A DNA stretch of 64,000 bases from Aradus depressus (taxonomy: Eukaryota; Arthropoda; Insecta; Hemiptera; Aradidae). The stretch is taken from contig OY759215.1 of the NCBI GenBank assembly GCA_963662175.1, positions 28,433,534 through 28,497,533 of the forward strand, in the 5' to 3' direction. Every line of letters starts with the position of its first letter. The first letter of the stretch is position 1. The position numbers and the translations under genes were made by a program. The notes below the pieces were generated by a model that was not told where the DNA came from, did not search any database, and saw nothing but the letters and a program-made list of their open reading frames with translations. Positions 52,917-64,000 of the stretch are shown in pieces.

Positions 52917-53234
52917 ATGACTTATGCCAGGGCTTTTAACTACGAGGTCATATCGCCTACTATCAGAGCGCTCTTTCGTCACTCTGGTGGACAAGAGCCC
53001 GACTTCACAATGGGAGTCCTAAATTGTGCCTACCCAAAATTTTAATTTACCTAGGGTAGGGGTGCCTTTAACGAGTACTTGACATCGTACAGGCTCGGGA
53101 CTATAGCTTAACGTCCCATCCAAAGGACGGCGTGCTTAAGTTTATTTTACCTCCCAGATAAAATAAACTAAGGGCCTCGGTCGGGTTTCGAACCCACGAT
53201 CTAGAGCTCAGAAGACAAGCACGCATACCACTGG
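52917..53234 (-). mobile_element. SINE-1 copy
   Basis: Nearly full reversed copy from TATGACTTATGCCAGGGC to CACGCATACCACTGGG. The last head bases and the CCTAA tail are missing. Confidence 0.87.
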
Positions 53235-53413
53235 GTTTTTATTATTATTTTTTTATATATTCACAATTTCATTTTATTATTTATTCATACGTTTTAATAA
53301 ATGTTCTGATGAAAATTATGTTTTACATTTTTATTTTCTCAGCTCTATGTAAAGCAGGGGAAATTATGTTAATTATCATAATAAATAAGTTATCGTAATA
53401 AGTAACCTAATTT

Positions 53414-53466
53414 ACTTACGCCCGGGCTTTAACGAGGTTATATCTCCTACTACCAGAGCGCTCTAA
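53414..53466 (-). mobile_element. SINE-1 3' scrap
   Basis: ACGCCCGGGCTTTAACGAGG then TTATATCTCCTACTACCAGA and GCGCTCT: the last ~50 bp of the SINE. Confidence 0.68.
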
Positions 53467-53694
53467 AAAAAATATAATAATAATAAAATATAAGTATATT
53501 TTATATTATAAAATATAATATATAATAAAAAAAATAGGTACACAGACATGCAATTTTATATTTTAGTAGCAGTAGTCAACACATATAATTATATACGATA
53601 TTATAATTTACACATTATAATATACATTCATTCTAACGGGATTTATTATTTTCACACACACAGATGTGATTTTTTTTTAACAATTTTTTTTTTT

Positions 53695-53920
53695 CAATTC
53701 GGTCGACATAAAATCCTGGTGAATAATCAACATAGAATTTCTGACCGATTACATAACTTCCCCTATACTTCGTATAGCTGCGCAAGTAAAAAAAAAGTTG
53801 TTTGAATGGCTTATGGATAGAATTACTCTCCCTATCAACACAAAATTTTATTGATTTTCAACGAAATCAACCAAAGGGGAATTGGGGGTTGGGTTAAATT
53901 GAAACACTCTCCGACCCTGG
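53695..53920. mobile_element. Family D fragment
   Basis: GAATTTCTGACCGATTACAT then AACTTCCCCTATACTTCGTA is a reversed terminus. The internal phrase TTCAACGAAATCAACCAAAG follows in + orientation. Confidence 0.62.
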
Positions 53921-53929
53921 AGTGAAGCT

Positions 53930-54999
53930 ATGTCACCATATATATATAATATTTTATAATCCTATATCCCGCCTCTAATTCCACGACACACTCACAAACC
54001 CATAGTTAGGGGGATATTTTATGTAGAAAATAATAAATAACGATGTATTAATATAATGTTGTATAATATAATGTAGATAGAGAATGTTAAAATTGTTCAG
54101 AACTTCATGGACCCAAATAAGAAGCTTATAGAACAAATAGACTAAATGGAACATTCTAGAAGCAATGGCTTCTATAACGTATACTTTAATATATTTTCTA
54201 TATAAGAATTGTGAAATTATGTATGGTGTAATCATGATAAATATATATAGTAAAATATGGTAAAAATAATATGTAAAGATAAATACCTGTAGATATAGAA
54301 AAGTCAGGTTATGTATAGACCTTTTGGAACATAGGTCCAGAACATTCGATGGCGCTATATATAGTTCCGATATAGTCACTGATAGAGATAGTCAGTCACA
54401 TATAGTCAGAGATAGAGCCATATATAGTCAGTCAGATATAGTTGATATAGTTATTCAGTCTCACTCACTATTACCTTGTTATTGTAAATTCTTGTAAAAG
54501 CACAGTCTGTTCATTTTATTTATATCCAGTTTCTTTATTGTTCTTCTGTGTGAGCTGTTGCCCTGTGGTCAATTGTAAGTATCAAATATATATAAATTTA
54601 TGTAACTTGTCTGACTTTCTTTAATTTTTTATTACGATCTGTCCGACCTTATACATGTAAAAACGCCAGAAATCGCATTTATATTATTTTTTTATATAAT
54701 TTCGTAATAAATGGTAGCAGATTCGTAATAGCTACCCTTCGACCCTCGTGTGAGGATTCCAAGTTAGTCGTTTGTCGAGTATGAGGCCTAGATAGTGGAC
54801 TTCGTTTTTTAAAGGGATGTATTTAAGTCACATTTCTCCATTTGTTATCCGGTGTGAAGAAGACTTATGTACGTTGAAGGCAACTTATTCAAGTTGATGA
54901 ATGTCAGAGCAGCTGTAACATGCGTCCAGAGTTATGAATGGATCTCTTCTTCATCTTCTCCCTTGCAACACATCTTTTACAACATTTCAAGAGATTTTT
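53930..54999. other. AT-rich interval; short TATAGTCAG repeats
   Basis: 54355-54460 contains many variants of ATATAGTCAGT and AGATATAG, a degenerate short tandem repeat. The - strand open frame at 53975-54379 is AT-driven, without a domain. TGGTAGCAGATTCG at 54713 resembles an initiator-Met primer site of LTR elements, but no LTR border is clear. Confidence 0.4.
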
Positions 55000-55072
55000 A
55001 CTTCCTCAGCTATGCGAAGTATAGGGGAAGTTATGTAAACATTCAGAAATTCGATGCGCAGTTTTCACAATG
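55000..55072 (+). mobile_element. Family D 5' terminus
   Basis: TACTTCCTCAGCTATGCGAA then GTATAGGGGAAGTTATGTAA and CAGAAATTCGATG. Confidence 0.65.
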
Positions 55073-55791
55073 ATCTATGGAGGAGTTGTTGATAATAAGA
55101 GTTCTACAAAAATATCCGCGACAGCATAAACCGACCTATAACATATATCATTCATTAAGAGTTTAATAACGTTATATAAAAGGCCGCTGAGTTTTTCTAG
55201 TTCATTTAGCTTAGAATACAGGCTATGTGGCATCTCAAAATTCGAAACGGGAGATGGGTTTGAGAGGGCCCAAAACATAAAATGAGTGCTAGCTCTTTTA
55301 GAGTTTCATGAAATTTTACATCGACATTTAAGCTCAGTACAAAAATACGCCATGTTGTATCTCAAAATTTTTAACGGGAGGGGGGTTGTGAAGGTTCCGA
55401 AATGTAAAGTAAATGGTGACTCATTAGTGATCAGATTTTCATGAAATTTCAAATGAAGCATCCTTATAAGCTTTTTATTATTCGGACATCGCATATAATT
55501 TAAAGCTGAGGGGAGGCGGTAAGTACTTCTATAAATGGCCTCAAAATGATTCTATATTATTTTCTATATAAATTTGCTTGAAGTTACTAACTGGGCAACA
55601 ACGGGTATTCTGCTAGTTAGGAATAAATAAATAACCAAGATACCTCAGTCCTACAATATGTTTTATTTACGTCACAACTAGCTTCGACAACCTATTAAAG
55701 TATTTAAAAAATCATTGGAATTCACAAACTATTAATTTACTTGTTAATTTGCTTGCCAAGGTTTAGTTAATTGTGATAATAGGGGTTCTTT
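55073..55791. other. Interval with no recognised gene
   Basis: Two loosely similar blocks (55220-55300 and 55355-55440: GTATCTCAAAATT, GGGAGG, TGAAATTT) suggest an old internal duplication. No domain. Confidence 0.4.
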
Positions 55792-55847
55792 AAGTACCTG
55801 AGTTCGCAACACCGCTTAACGTCCCATCCGAAAGACGGCATGCTCAA
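55792..55847 (-). mobile_element. Old SINE-1 fragment hosting a younger SINE-1
   Basis: GTACCTGAGTTCGCAACACC then GCTTAACGTCCCATCCGAAA and GACGGCATGCTCAA. The rest of this old copy is interrupted by the insertion at 55861. Confidence 0.75.
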
Positions 55848-55860
55848 TGTTTTTATTATA

Positions 55861-56189
55861 GTTAGTTATTATGACTCATGCCCGAGCTTTAACTACGAGG
55901 TCATATCGCCTACTACCAGGGCGCTCTTTCGTCACTCTGGTGGACATGAGCCCGACAATACTGTGGGAGTCCTAAATTTTGCCTACCCTAAATTTTTATT
56001 CACCTAGGCCAGGGACCTTTAACGAGTACCTGACATCGTTCAGGCTCGGGACCATCGCTTAACGTCCCATTCGAAGGACAGCGTGCTTAAGTTTATTTTA
56101 CCTCCCAGATAAAATTTCCCGGGTTTCGGACTCACGACCTTGAGCTCAGAAGGCAAGCGCGCATACCACTGAGCTAGCGGCGACCTCCG
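55861..56189 (-). mobile_element. SINE-1, nearly full-length copy with exact target duplication
   Basis: 329 bp, reversed, from GTTAGTTATTATGACTCATG to GAGCTAGCGGCGACCTCCG. Identical 13-bp repeats TGTTTTTATTATA flank it at 55848-55860 and 56190-56202. The tail is (CTAA)-like here instead of (CCTAA)n. Confidence 0.92.
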
Positions 56190-56202
56190 TGTTTTTATTA
56201 TA

Positions 56203-56744
56203 TAATCAAAAATGAAAAGGGAGCAATTTGTCTTATAATCAAGAAATAAATATGTATAATAACATGAACTGATTTATAAACCAGGCATCTACCTATTGAC
56301 TTAAAATTAAAAATATAGTCATCTAGTAAAAATGTCGTCAATGATGGATTTTGTGATCGGCTGCTCATCTGAATAACAATATCGGCGCCCTTTATATCGT
56401 ACTAATCAAATATTAGTGAAAACTGTCAACAAAATAATGTGATATTAAATGCTTGTCGGATACTTTTCACCTATGTGTGATATAGCCGAATTGGCATTAG
56501 TGTTATATGGTAAGTTATGTTGTAATTTGGTTTTACAGCTGGTTAATACCTATGGTAAAGTTGTTCCAGAAAGACCCCAAAATGCAGGAGGTCATGCAAT
56601 GCCCAGGGTTGGTGACCTTTCGTTCCCTTGCCAAGCCCACTCCAGATCAAAAACACAGTCCTGTTGAAGCGTCACGCTTGTTCGTCACGCCTGTTCCCCC
56701 CAGGGAAGGCAGTTGCGTCCCATCTACATCTTTTATTTTCCCGC
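56203..56744. other. Interval with no recognised gene
   Basis: 56560-56740 is GC-richer and open in two + frames but shows no recognisable domain. Confidence 0.4.
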
Positions 56745-57000
56745 TATACAAAGTATAAACATTTAATGTTGAGTTTTCATCGTAATTTCATGTTCCAAAT
56801 ACGAATGTCAGTGAATCACTGGCAATATACTTCCCCAGAACGAATTAATCAGTAAATGGTTTGCTTTCTTTTCAAAACCATTGACCGCTGAGGCTAAAAC
56901 CCCAGTAGTTGACTTAGATAGTGGCTTCTTAAACCTCATACTGTATTTTGTGTTGATACATTCATTACTTCGGCAGTTATTAGGGTTTTCCCCCATTGAC
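56745..57000. mobile_element. Family D pieces
   Basis: A left terminus scrap (CTATACAAAGTATAAAC, AATGTTGAGTTTTCATCG) meets a reversed right end (GTGAATCACTGGCAATATAC then TTCCCCAGAACG) and GTGTTGATACATTCATTACT. Confidence 0.6.
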
Positions 57001-57019
57001 TTGATCTTGGATGGAGCTG

Positions 57020-57480
57020 TCGCTTCGTATTTCTGTAGACATGCCCTTAGCAGCAGATATTGATGAGCCCTTACGCCTAGCCCTGGAGGAAGAGATGCGC
57101 GGACAGTTCAGACCAGTGCGCTGCAAGGACATCGTCTAGAATTGGATTGTGGAAAAATGGCAACAACGTTGGTCACGATTCTTGGATGGCCGAACGACGT
57201 ACATATACTTCCCGGACGTCCGGGTACGCCTTGACTCAACATGGGTACAGCCTAATCACTGGACGTCTCAAATATTATCAGGTTCTGTGTCGAGACTGCA
57301 GAACATGTGGTCCTCGAATGTGGTGCAGTTGTCGCGCTATGCATGACGCAATAGTGTAGCTCGGCAGTACGTTTGTTGATCCGAGCGGGAGTGGTCGCGA
57401 GAGATCTCACTCTGCCGTGCATACATCGTCTGCAGCACGCACAAGGCGTTTCTCGTACCCCACTACGGCTGAGTCCCCGA
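57020..57480 (+). pseudogene. LINE fragment: RNase H/zinc-knuckle region
   Basis: The + strand reads VEKWQQRWSRFLDGRTTYIY, FPDVRVRLDSTWVQPNHWTS and QILSG. After a frameshift it reads RFCVETAEHVVLECGAVV. W...RW, G+-T--YFPD---RL---W--P-H--SQ-L-G and TAEHV--EC are successive landmarks of the end of ORF2 in R1-like insect LINEs. It is a different lineage from the copies at 2442 and 27533. A stop lies upstream and no tail was identified; dead. Confidence 0.78.
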
Positions 57481-57825
57481 TACAGCCAGTGTTTTTTGGA
57501 CTAATCCAGTTTTTTTTGTCTAATAATTTATCTAAAATGTTATAATTATTTATTATCTATGGATTGAAAAGGTGAGAATGACTATCTTTTATAAGTGACC
57601 TCAATACTAATGTGTTACACTTTCAATTGATGACTGAAAGATGATACAGGTGTATTTATGGTGTTGCCCAATAGGGAAAGTGTTTGTTTTGAACATGTAA
57701 TTGTGTTCAATGAGACGGGTATCTAAAAAATGCGGGTATCTAAAATATTGACGTGACACGCTTCACGGCCGGGGGAAGGGGCGGCCTCATCTTATTTCAT
57801 CAATAAGGTTAATAATATTCAGTTA
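57481..57825. other. Interval with no recognised feature
   Basis: Nothing supported here. Confidence 0.4.
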
Positions 57826-58108
57826 GTTATGACTCATTGTCCGGGCTTTAACTACGAGGTCATATCGCCTACTACCAGAGCGCTCTTTCGTCATTCTGAT
57901 GGACATGAGCCCGGCTCTATTGTGCGAGTCCTAAATTTTGCCTACCCTAAATTTTTATTCACCTAGGCCAGGGAGGGGTCTTTAACGAGTACTTGACATC
58001 GTATAGGCTCGGGACCATAAGTTGATTTTACCTCCCAGATAAAATAAACTAAGGGCCTCGGCCGGGTTTCGAACCCGCGACCTTGAGCTCAGAAGACAAG
58101 CACGAATA
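57826..58108 (-). mobile_element. SINE-1 copy with internal deletion
   Basis: GTTAGTTATGACTCATTGTC to CTCAGAAGACAAGCACGAA, reversed. The segment with the hairpin motif (ACGTCCCATCCGAAGGACGG) is deleted between GGGACCAT and TTTTACCTCCC. Confidence 0.85.
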
Positions 58109-59049
58109 ATAATAGATAAAAATCCACTTTCGACGGAATTTACTAATTTTCATTAATTACTGTTGATTCTCTGCCAGTCGATGACGTAACATTATTAGCA
58201 AAATTTCTTATGGAATTTAGATTTTTCTTATTCAGTTTCGCTGTAATAAACAATAATTTTGAAATTTTGATGTTGGTAACTTTTATAAGAAAAAGAAATT
58301 AATTTTTTCCTCAATGTTTTACTTAATGATACGAAGTTGAGTCATCCTCTTACCTCTTTCCCCTTCTTATAGGGTTTTGACTTTACATATGAAATTTCTT
58401 GTCAATACATTCATTACTACGGCGGTTACGAAAGTTTTTCTGTTAAGCCGATACATTCATTCTTTCGGGAGTTTAGGGAGGTCGAAAAACATGAAATTAT
58501 GTTGAAAATGTTTGAATCGAGAAAATGTTTCATTTTATTTATGACCAAATAATCAAAAAATCCAAAAAAATGATGGTCATTTCAAATTTTGACACACAGG
58601 TCACCCAAACCCTGACTAGGCCACTGATCTAAAATATAGCCATGCCCGGACCATATAGAATGTTCAATGTGTTGGTGAGTTACAAAAATACCTGGCACTA
58701 ACGAGGAGTAGATTGGTTTGGCAGTGGGCCATTAGTTTTAACACTCGATCAGCTGGCTGTGTAACGAGCTAATAGAACAAAATTAAATTAACGGTTCATT
58801 TAGTTTGAGATAATTGAAGTGAATTTGCTGCAATCCACAAAACTGAGGAAATAATTGTTCTATAAGTGACATGTTGATTTTGAAGTTTCTGAAATAATGA
58901 TTTTACCTGGCAGAGATGGTTGGTCCTATGAAAGGAACACTGGTAGGAGATGTTGGAATAAATAAAAATGATGTAGCCATAAGAGTACTTTCTTATACTA
59001 ACCACTTTTTGAACAGATCACTCTCTCTACCCCTCCCCCTTCTCCAAGG
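58109..59049. other. Interval with family D and G scraps
   Basis: Reversed family D at 58375-58505 (CTTGTCAATACATTCATTAC; AACATGAAATTATGTTGAAA). Left arm of family G at 58985-59042 (ACTAACCACTTTTTGAACAG then ATCACTCTCTCTACCC). No gene. Confidence 0.5.
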
Positions 59050-59430
59050 AAGCTAACCTCAAGATCGCAGGTTCGAAACCCTGCCGAGGCCGTTAGTCTA
59101 TTCTAGGATAGGATTTGGAGTTTTAGGACGCAAAACAGCAAAGGTCATCCACGTCCAAAAACCAGTTTATTCTATCTGGGGTATAAAAATAAAACTTAAG
59201 CACGCCGTCCTTCGGATGGGACGTTAAGCGATGATCCTGAGCCTGCACGATGTCAGGTACTCATTAAAGATCCCTACCTTAGGTGAATAAAAATTTAGGG
59301 TAGGCACAATTTAGGACTCCCTAATAGAGTCAGGCCTCATGTCCACTAGAGTGAAAGAGCGCGCTGGTAGTAAGCGATATGACCTCGTTGTTAAAAGCCC
59401 GGTCATAAGTCATAATAACTAACTATTAAT
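59050..59430 (+). mobile_element. SINE-1 copy with a ~70-bp insertion
   Basis: Head CCTCAAGATCGCAGGTTCGA, then an insert at about 59102-59170, then TTCTATCTGGGGTATAAAAA, CACGCCGTCCTTCGGATGGG and the 3' end GTCATAATAACTAACT. TATTCTA occurs on both sides of the insert, so it may be a small transposon. Confidence 0.82.
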
Positions 59431-60900
59431 GTCTATCTAGAACCAGTTTTTAAAACATGATAATAGATTTTAGAAATATATTAAAAAATAAATAATAAAA
59501 ATACATAAAATGTACCGAGAGAAATAAAATAAATTAGTATATACCTAAGTAGTGATTAAACATAACGTAGATTCCTCAGACCTTTAAGGAGGATATCTGT
59601 GGGGGAACTCTGCCCAAAAAAATAAAAATGTTTGTATCAAATAATATTTTTGGATATGGTACACGATTTTTTATTAGTGTATTGAAATTTTTTAGGGACT
59701 TCATTGTACAGCTTCTTCAAAGATTAGGGGCTTAGCATTCCGGGCAGGTTTGCTGCTCAGTTCAGTTCCGCAAATTATTCCGTCTCACAGTTTTTAATGT
59801 CTGTAATTTCTCGTAGAATCTGTCAATATAATGGTTATAGAGAGAGAGAGTGTGAGTGAGGAGGGGGAACTGTCACTATCAGATAGCCTCTTTGACATCT
59901 GATCCATCCCATTTGTATTATGATATCGGTGTAAATCTGATCGCCTCAGGTGTCAGCCGGGGTAACTATCATACCAGCGCCAAGCTTAGTTCATATCCTC
60001 AATATCTTCATTCTCAGATTTAGAAGCATAGAAATTAATAAAAAAATTTAGTTCTTTTAGAAAAGTTCTAAAACAGAAACATTACATAATCGAACAATTG
60101 TGGAATCTAATTGCCGAGAAACCCAGTTTATTGTTCTTGCATCAGAATAGGTTGGAGCAACGATAAACGCGCCTGAGCGAGAAAATTAATGCTAATTTAA
60201 TTGTCTTCGTTGTTGGGAGATACAAAAATCAAAAAAATAGTAATTTGGTGTGAAATTTTGCTAAATTTGAAATTGCCACTTTTTCCCAATCAATATTCTA
60301 ATAACTGTCAAAGAACCAATTGCATACCAATTTCAGAGAGATACGTATAATTCATTTTGTATTTATTCGTATTACAGATGAGATGTCATTATAACAGCAT
60401 TCTCACAAAAGATGAATCTGAGAAACAATTTGTTTTACAGATCGTTGCCGGAGTGTACCGCCGGAGTAATACCCATCTGCTACTAAATCCTCTCTTAGAA
60501 AAAAAATAATGTTCAATGTTCCTTCCTTCACATTATGATTTGATTCTATAGAAAATATTGTTGTATCGTAAATAAAAATGTGTTTCTCTTATAGCAGTAA
60601 CTGTAGTGTGCGTCATTACAAAAACCTAATATTTCTTCAACTTTTCATGTTATAGGAAGTTTTCGAAATAACTTTTGACAAGTTTCATTCAGAGTTTTTT
60701 AAAACAATTGCTGGGGTTGCCTGGGTGTGTCTATCCACTGTCCATATAAATTTCTCCAAGTAAAAGAAAAAAAAAAATGGTCGAGATATGGAAGAGTATA
60801 CCGTTTTTGAACGGAATTAATCGTTGCGAATACTATGTTCCAACTTCAAGGCATTGAAGGTCGCCTAGAAGTTGTCCGTTTTTTGGATGATTGGAACAGG
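59431..60900. other. Interval with one weak terminal-exon candidate
   Basis: An AG microsatellite lies at about 59839-59850. At 60441-60509 the acceptor TTTGTTTTACAG is followed by a GC-richer, short open segment ending in TAA, with AATAAA at 60570. No homology. Otherwise AT-rich. Confidence 0.35.
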
Positions 60901-60909
60901 TTTAGGATG

Positions 60910-61080
60910 TGGGGGGTAAATGCCCAGAAATTCGATATTGAGTTTTCATCGGTATTTCCTGTTTTCCGATCTCCTGATTCCAAAAATGAAAAAAAAAAAA
61001 GTTTGTCCTGTGAATTCTATTACTCGCCATAGAATAAATAGCTTTAAGATTAACCCAAAAACTCTAATAACTGTCGCATA
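60910..61080 (+). mobile_element. Family D fragment
   Basis: CAGAAATTCGATATTGAGTT then TTCATCG, GTTTTCCGATCTCCTGATTC and AAAAACTCTAATAACTGTCG. Confidence 0.6.
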
Positions 61081-61649
61081 TTATCAGTATCATTAGTATC
61101 AACTGCATAGCACGGGAAAAAAATTGTCAGGGTATGGGAGGAACTTTTATCATCCGAGGCCCATTGCACTTTTTTAAATAAAAGCTTCCATCACACGATT
61201 CGCACCAAACTACGGTCGGTTCGTAGTTTTCATAGTTTGTAGCGAACCAGATACATCTGGAGTAAAACAAATAAATATCCCATTAAAAGCTAGAGAGATA
61301 AATACAAAATAGAGTAAGTTGGAAACAGGTTGCTTCCTTCTGGTAGTGTTAAGGGTGGTAAATTGGGGGTTGAGTGCTAATGGATGGAGTTGGTTGATGG
61401 GTGTTATTTTATCACAGATATCGGATAGCGGCGGGTTGGAGCCATGGCTCTGTGTTCTTTGATACCCTCAGTAATGGAATAAGGCGGACGCAATAGTCAC
61501 TGCCATTGTCTGCGACGGGAGCCTTGTGATTCGTCACTCCCTCTACTAAATGCCCTGGACAATAGGCTTTCTTCTTTGTTCAATACATCTTCCAGCCATA
61601 TCTAACATCTTCCTTTAATATTGTAACCCATTTTTTTTTTTTTCTACTT
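61081..61649. other. Interval with no recognised gene
   Basis: 61420-61560 is GC-richer, with no domain in any frame. Confidence 0.4.
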
Positions 61650-62058
61650 TCTTATACCTTTGGTATAATTAAATATTGTAATCGTTCGAAAATTCGAGAT
61701 CGAGTTTTATGTCTGTCTGTGTGTGTGACTGTGATTGGAAATTTGCGAGCGCTCTGGCGCAGGCACCATTGTAGCTATGAACTTGAAATTTGAAATGAAG
61801 ATGCCATTTATGCTAGCTTAGATCTGGTCTGATTTTAGCATTAATCGGACTAAAATTGGGACCACTTTACTTCGGGCGAGAGTTTATTTTAAAAGATAAC
61901 GGTTATATTTATGACCTTATCAAAAATGTCTTCAGGTAAAAGTTGTAGAAAATACTGAAAGGCACATTTTATATGAAATTACATTTTTCGCCTGTTTTCC
62001 GGTTTTGAAGATACATGCCGAATACCTTCCTAAAATGTAGTTTTGAAACACCATTGAA
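61650..62058 (+). mobile_element. Family E element
   Basis: CTACTTTCTTATACCTTTGG then TATAATTAAATATTGTAATC, CGAGATCGAGTTTTATGTCT, TTGTAGCTATGAACTTGAAA, GACCTTATCAAAAATGTCTT, CCTTCCTAAAATGTAGTTTT. It is directly followed by a complete family G element, as at 12890-13612. Confidence 0.72.
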
Positions 62059-62059
62059 A

Positions 62060-62311
62060 TGCCACTACAGGACTTTTTTTTACCAACCACGCTTTTACAG
62101 ATCACTCTCTCTACCACTCTCCCGGCTGTGCATTGAAAAAAGTAATTCTCAGAATTACACTGTATTACTACAATGAAACGAAGAAAACGCTGACGCCAAA
62201 GCATTACTTTCGTATACCCACCAGTATTGCTAGTATGAGAGGGTAGAGAGGGAGAGTGAGAGAGTGATGTGTAAAATCATGGTTGGTATAAAAAAAGTCC
62301 TGTAATGGCCA
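62060..62311. mobile_element. Family G foldback MITE, complete copy
   Basis: The left arm GCCACTACAGGACTTTTTTT then TACCAACCACGCTTTTACAG and ATCACTCTCTCT is mirrored by the right arm AGAGAGTGATGTGTAAAATC then ATGGTTGGTATAAAAAAAGT and CCTGTAATGGCC. The ~60-bp arms enclose a centre with CGCTGACGCCAAAGCATTAC and CCACCAGTATTGCTAGTATG. No transposase. Confidence 0.8.
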
Positions 62312-63509
62312 CATCATATCATATATGATAAATATATTATATTTTATTCTACTAGTTATTATTATTTGCGCATTAGATGTGGACTTTGTTCCCTTAAATA
62401 CAAATTACTAAAAGTCATATGACAGCGACCCATGAATTTGGACACCACTTTGAAAAAAACTGATTTGTGTAGTTGATCCATCAACTCCGAATATCGTTTG
62501 CAGCTAATTATCGAAAGAATTAGCACAATATTGCACTGTGTCACTGGACTTCCTATCACAGTCCCACTGTGCAGGTACATCATTGGACAATGTATTGGCT
62601 CTAATCCAAATGGCACAGTGTACAACTTGTTGACCCAAAACATGACGTATGCTGATGTCGTTATAACAACACCAACTTGGGTTGTTTTTAATTGAAACAC
62701 TGTTAGAGCATAGACCAGACATATGAACTCTTCATGAAACCTTGTCCAAAGGGCAGACAATTACCTGCTTAGGAACTTATGTTTCTTTTAGAGGAAATCT
62801 TCACAATAGCTTAGCCAAGCTTAATTTAATTTCAGTTAATCGTTTAGCCTTCTAGATAAGTCTTCTCTAAAATCAAGCTTCTAGTGTTCTTTCTTAACAA
62901 TCCCAGCTACGCTTTGGTCCATTTAGCAGTTACTCTTATTTCCATAGATCTGTCGTGCTCCTCCGGTTCCCAATTTTTATTATTTTTTAATACAGATTCT
63001 TTTTATATTTGTTATATTTCGCACATTGTGACCTGATGAAGAAACGTAAGAAAGTCCAGAAATTTAGTCGTGAAAAAGTCACTTTCGGAAAAGTTATAAG
63101 AAATTATAATCTTAATTTTAATTAAATTAAAAACTATCTACTGTATTTAATAATATTATTATTATTATACTCATATTTTCAAGTATTTATTTATTTAATT
63201 AAATTTTTTAATATTATTGTTATTACTAATCACAGTTAATATCTGATTAAGTATCTATATTATTTATGTATTTGTATACTTATATATTTATATGATATCT
63301 TAATGTATACATTCTTATGGCATGGTTTAACGGAAATAAATATTATTATCATCTATTTTACTTTGTGTTCCACGGCATCTTTTCTTCAGGTCCACGAGCC
63401 CATCGTCAGCGCAGTGTTTCTACGGTCGGTTGTTGCCAGAATATGTCCTTCATCTCCCTGTTTGTTTGTTTCGATCCTCCATTCCTCGGCTTCTCTATCC
63501 TTTACTGTA
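62312..63509. other. AT-rich interval with no recognised gene
   Basis: Overlapping open frames on both strands at 62362-62760 have no known domain. CCTGATGAAGAAACG at 63032 echoes Penelope-type termini but is isolated. Confidence 0.4.
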
Positions 63510-63510
63510 C

Positions 63511-63560
63511 CCAGTGGCGTCACTAGGAGGTATGTCACTCGGTGCGGGAATCATTGGTAA
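63511..63560 (+). mobile_element. DNA-transposon-like terminus
   Basis: CAGTGGCGTCACTAGGAGGT then ATGTCACTCGGTGCGG matches a common insect DNA-transposon end. No partner end lies within the window, which stops 440 bp later. Confidence 0.45.
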
Positions 63561-64000
63561 TTTGTACATTTTTATATGACTAAAAATAACAAAACTGTTT
63601 AATTGAATCGGTCATTTTTAAAATTATCAGTCAAAATAAGTTCAAAATCACGAAAATTGATAAAACTGAATGAATCCGAAACTGAAATCAAGAAAAATTT
63701 TGATATAAAAAAGCTATAAGTGAGTTATCAAATTACTAAAAAAATTAGTTAAAATAACTTAGAGTAATAACTTTTTCAGTTTTTGAAATGATCGATTCAA
63801 TTAAATATTTGTTTATGAAGCATAATAAAAATAAAATGAAATAATAATAATAAAGTATCAGAATTAGAAAACATTGATGGCAGTTTATACCTTTCTGAAC
63901 AAGATATAGACATTTTAACTTATTACAATAATCATATTATCTATACGTATTATAAAACAGTAGAAAAGTTATGTATGCACATTAAGTTTTTTGTTTCAAA

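Noticed and set aside
53975..54379. 134-codon hydrophobic open frame on the - strand
   Set aside because: The Tyr/Ile/Phe-rich composition is what AT-rich DNA gives. No domain is seen and the segment overlaps degenerate TATAGTC repeats.
54713..54726. TGGTAGCAGATTCG as an LTR-element primer site
   Set aside because: No LTR with matching ends could be delimited on its left and no second copy is in the window.
58640..58674. 35-bp segment between TATAG and GTGAGT as an exon
   Set aside because: The acceptor has a poor pyrimidine tract, and the frame expected from the Oatp phase contains a stop.
62362..62760. 132-codon - frame overlapping a 65-codon + frame
   Set aside because: No recognisable domain and no splice or promoter context. 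The coding strand is ambiguous, so likely chance.

Overview
This window looks like a stretch of an insect nuclear genome, possibly hemipteran (inferred; no taxonomic marker was tested). It is AT-rich and has spliced exons with GT/AG borders, a eukaryotic tRNA gene with a Pol III T-run, and a dense load of retrotransposons, SINEs and MITEs. There is no sign of bacterial gene organisation. Most long open frames in it are repeat artefacts.

The only host protein-coding gene I can support is on the + strand at the left edge. Two consecutive exons (468-637 and 1545-1727) encode the last extracellular segment and two C-terminal membrane segments of an organic-anion-transporting polypeptide (Oatp/SLCO family). 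They join in phase (AG|A) and the second ends at a good donor. Upstream exons lie before the window. The exon for the last membrane helix was not securely found, so most or all of the remaining 62 kb may be one intron of this gene or intergenic DNA. Phase-compatible or well-bordered downstream exon candidates are flagged only as weak (6755-6932, 46631-46653, 60441-60509). A tRNA-Pro(UGG) gene sits at 3938-4009.

The rest is a mosaic of mobile elements. (1) A complete, very young non-autonomous LTR retrotransposon (14111-19367) has 1009-bp LTRs that differ only in two A-runs; it carries one Gag-like coiled-coil ORF and no pol. (2) A tRNA-related SINE (SINE-1, about 340 bp, ending in (CCTAA)n or (CTAA)n) has more than 20 full or partial copies, several with exact 12-13 bp target duplications. 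(3) A second tRNA-related SINE (SINE-2, about 210 bp) has four copies. (4) There are 5'-truncated LINEs: jockey-like at 4532 and 24835, and RNase H/zinc-knuckle ends at 2442, 27533 and 57020. (5) Two Penelope-like elements encode GIY-YIG endonuclease remnants (27396, 35160). (6) A Ty3/gypsy RT scrap lies at 33234. (7) A Helitron/Helentron-like 1.3-kb unit with a Pif1-type helicase fragment lies at 28456. (8) hAT MITEs with terminal inverted repeats lie at 1798, 8931, 43988 and 50716. (9) Three families of high-copy interspersed or foldback repeats, here called D, E and G, fill much of the remaining space.

Tandem arrays include a 22-bp minisatellite open in all frames (23295-23752), an 8-unit array with 15-30 G tracts (39711-40671), 29-bp and 123-bp arrays inside the Helitron-like unit, and a 38-bp array (45444-45672). 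Nested insertions (LINE in Penelope, SINE in MITE, SINE in SINE, hAT in family D) give a relative chronology of transposition.
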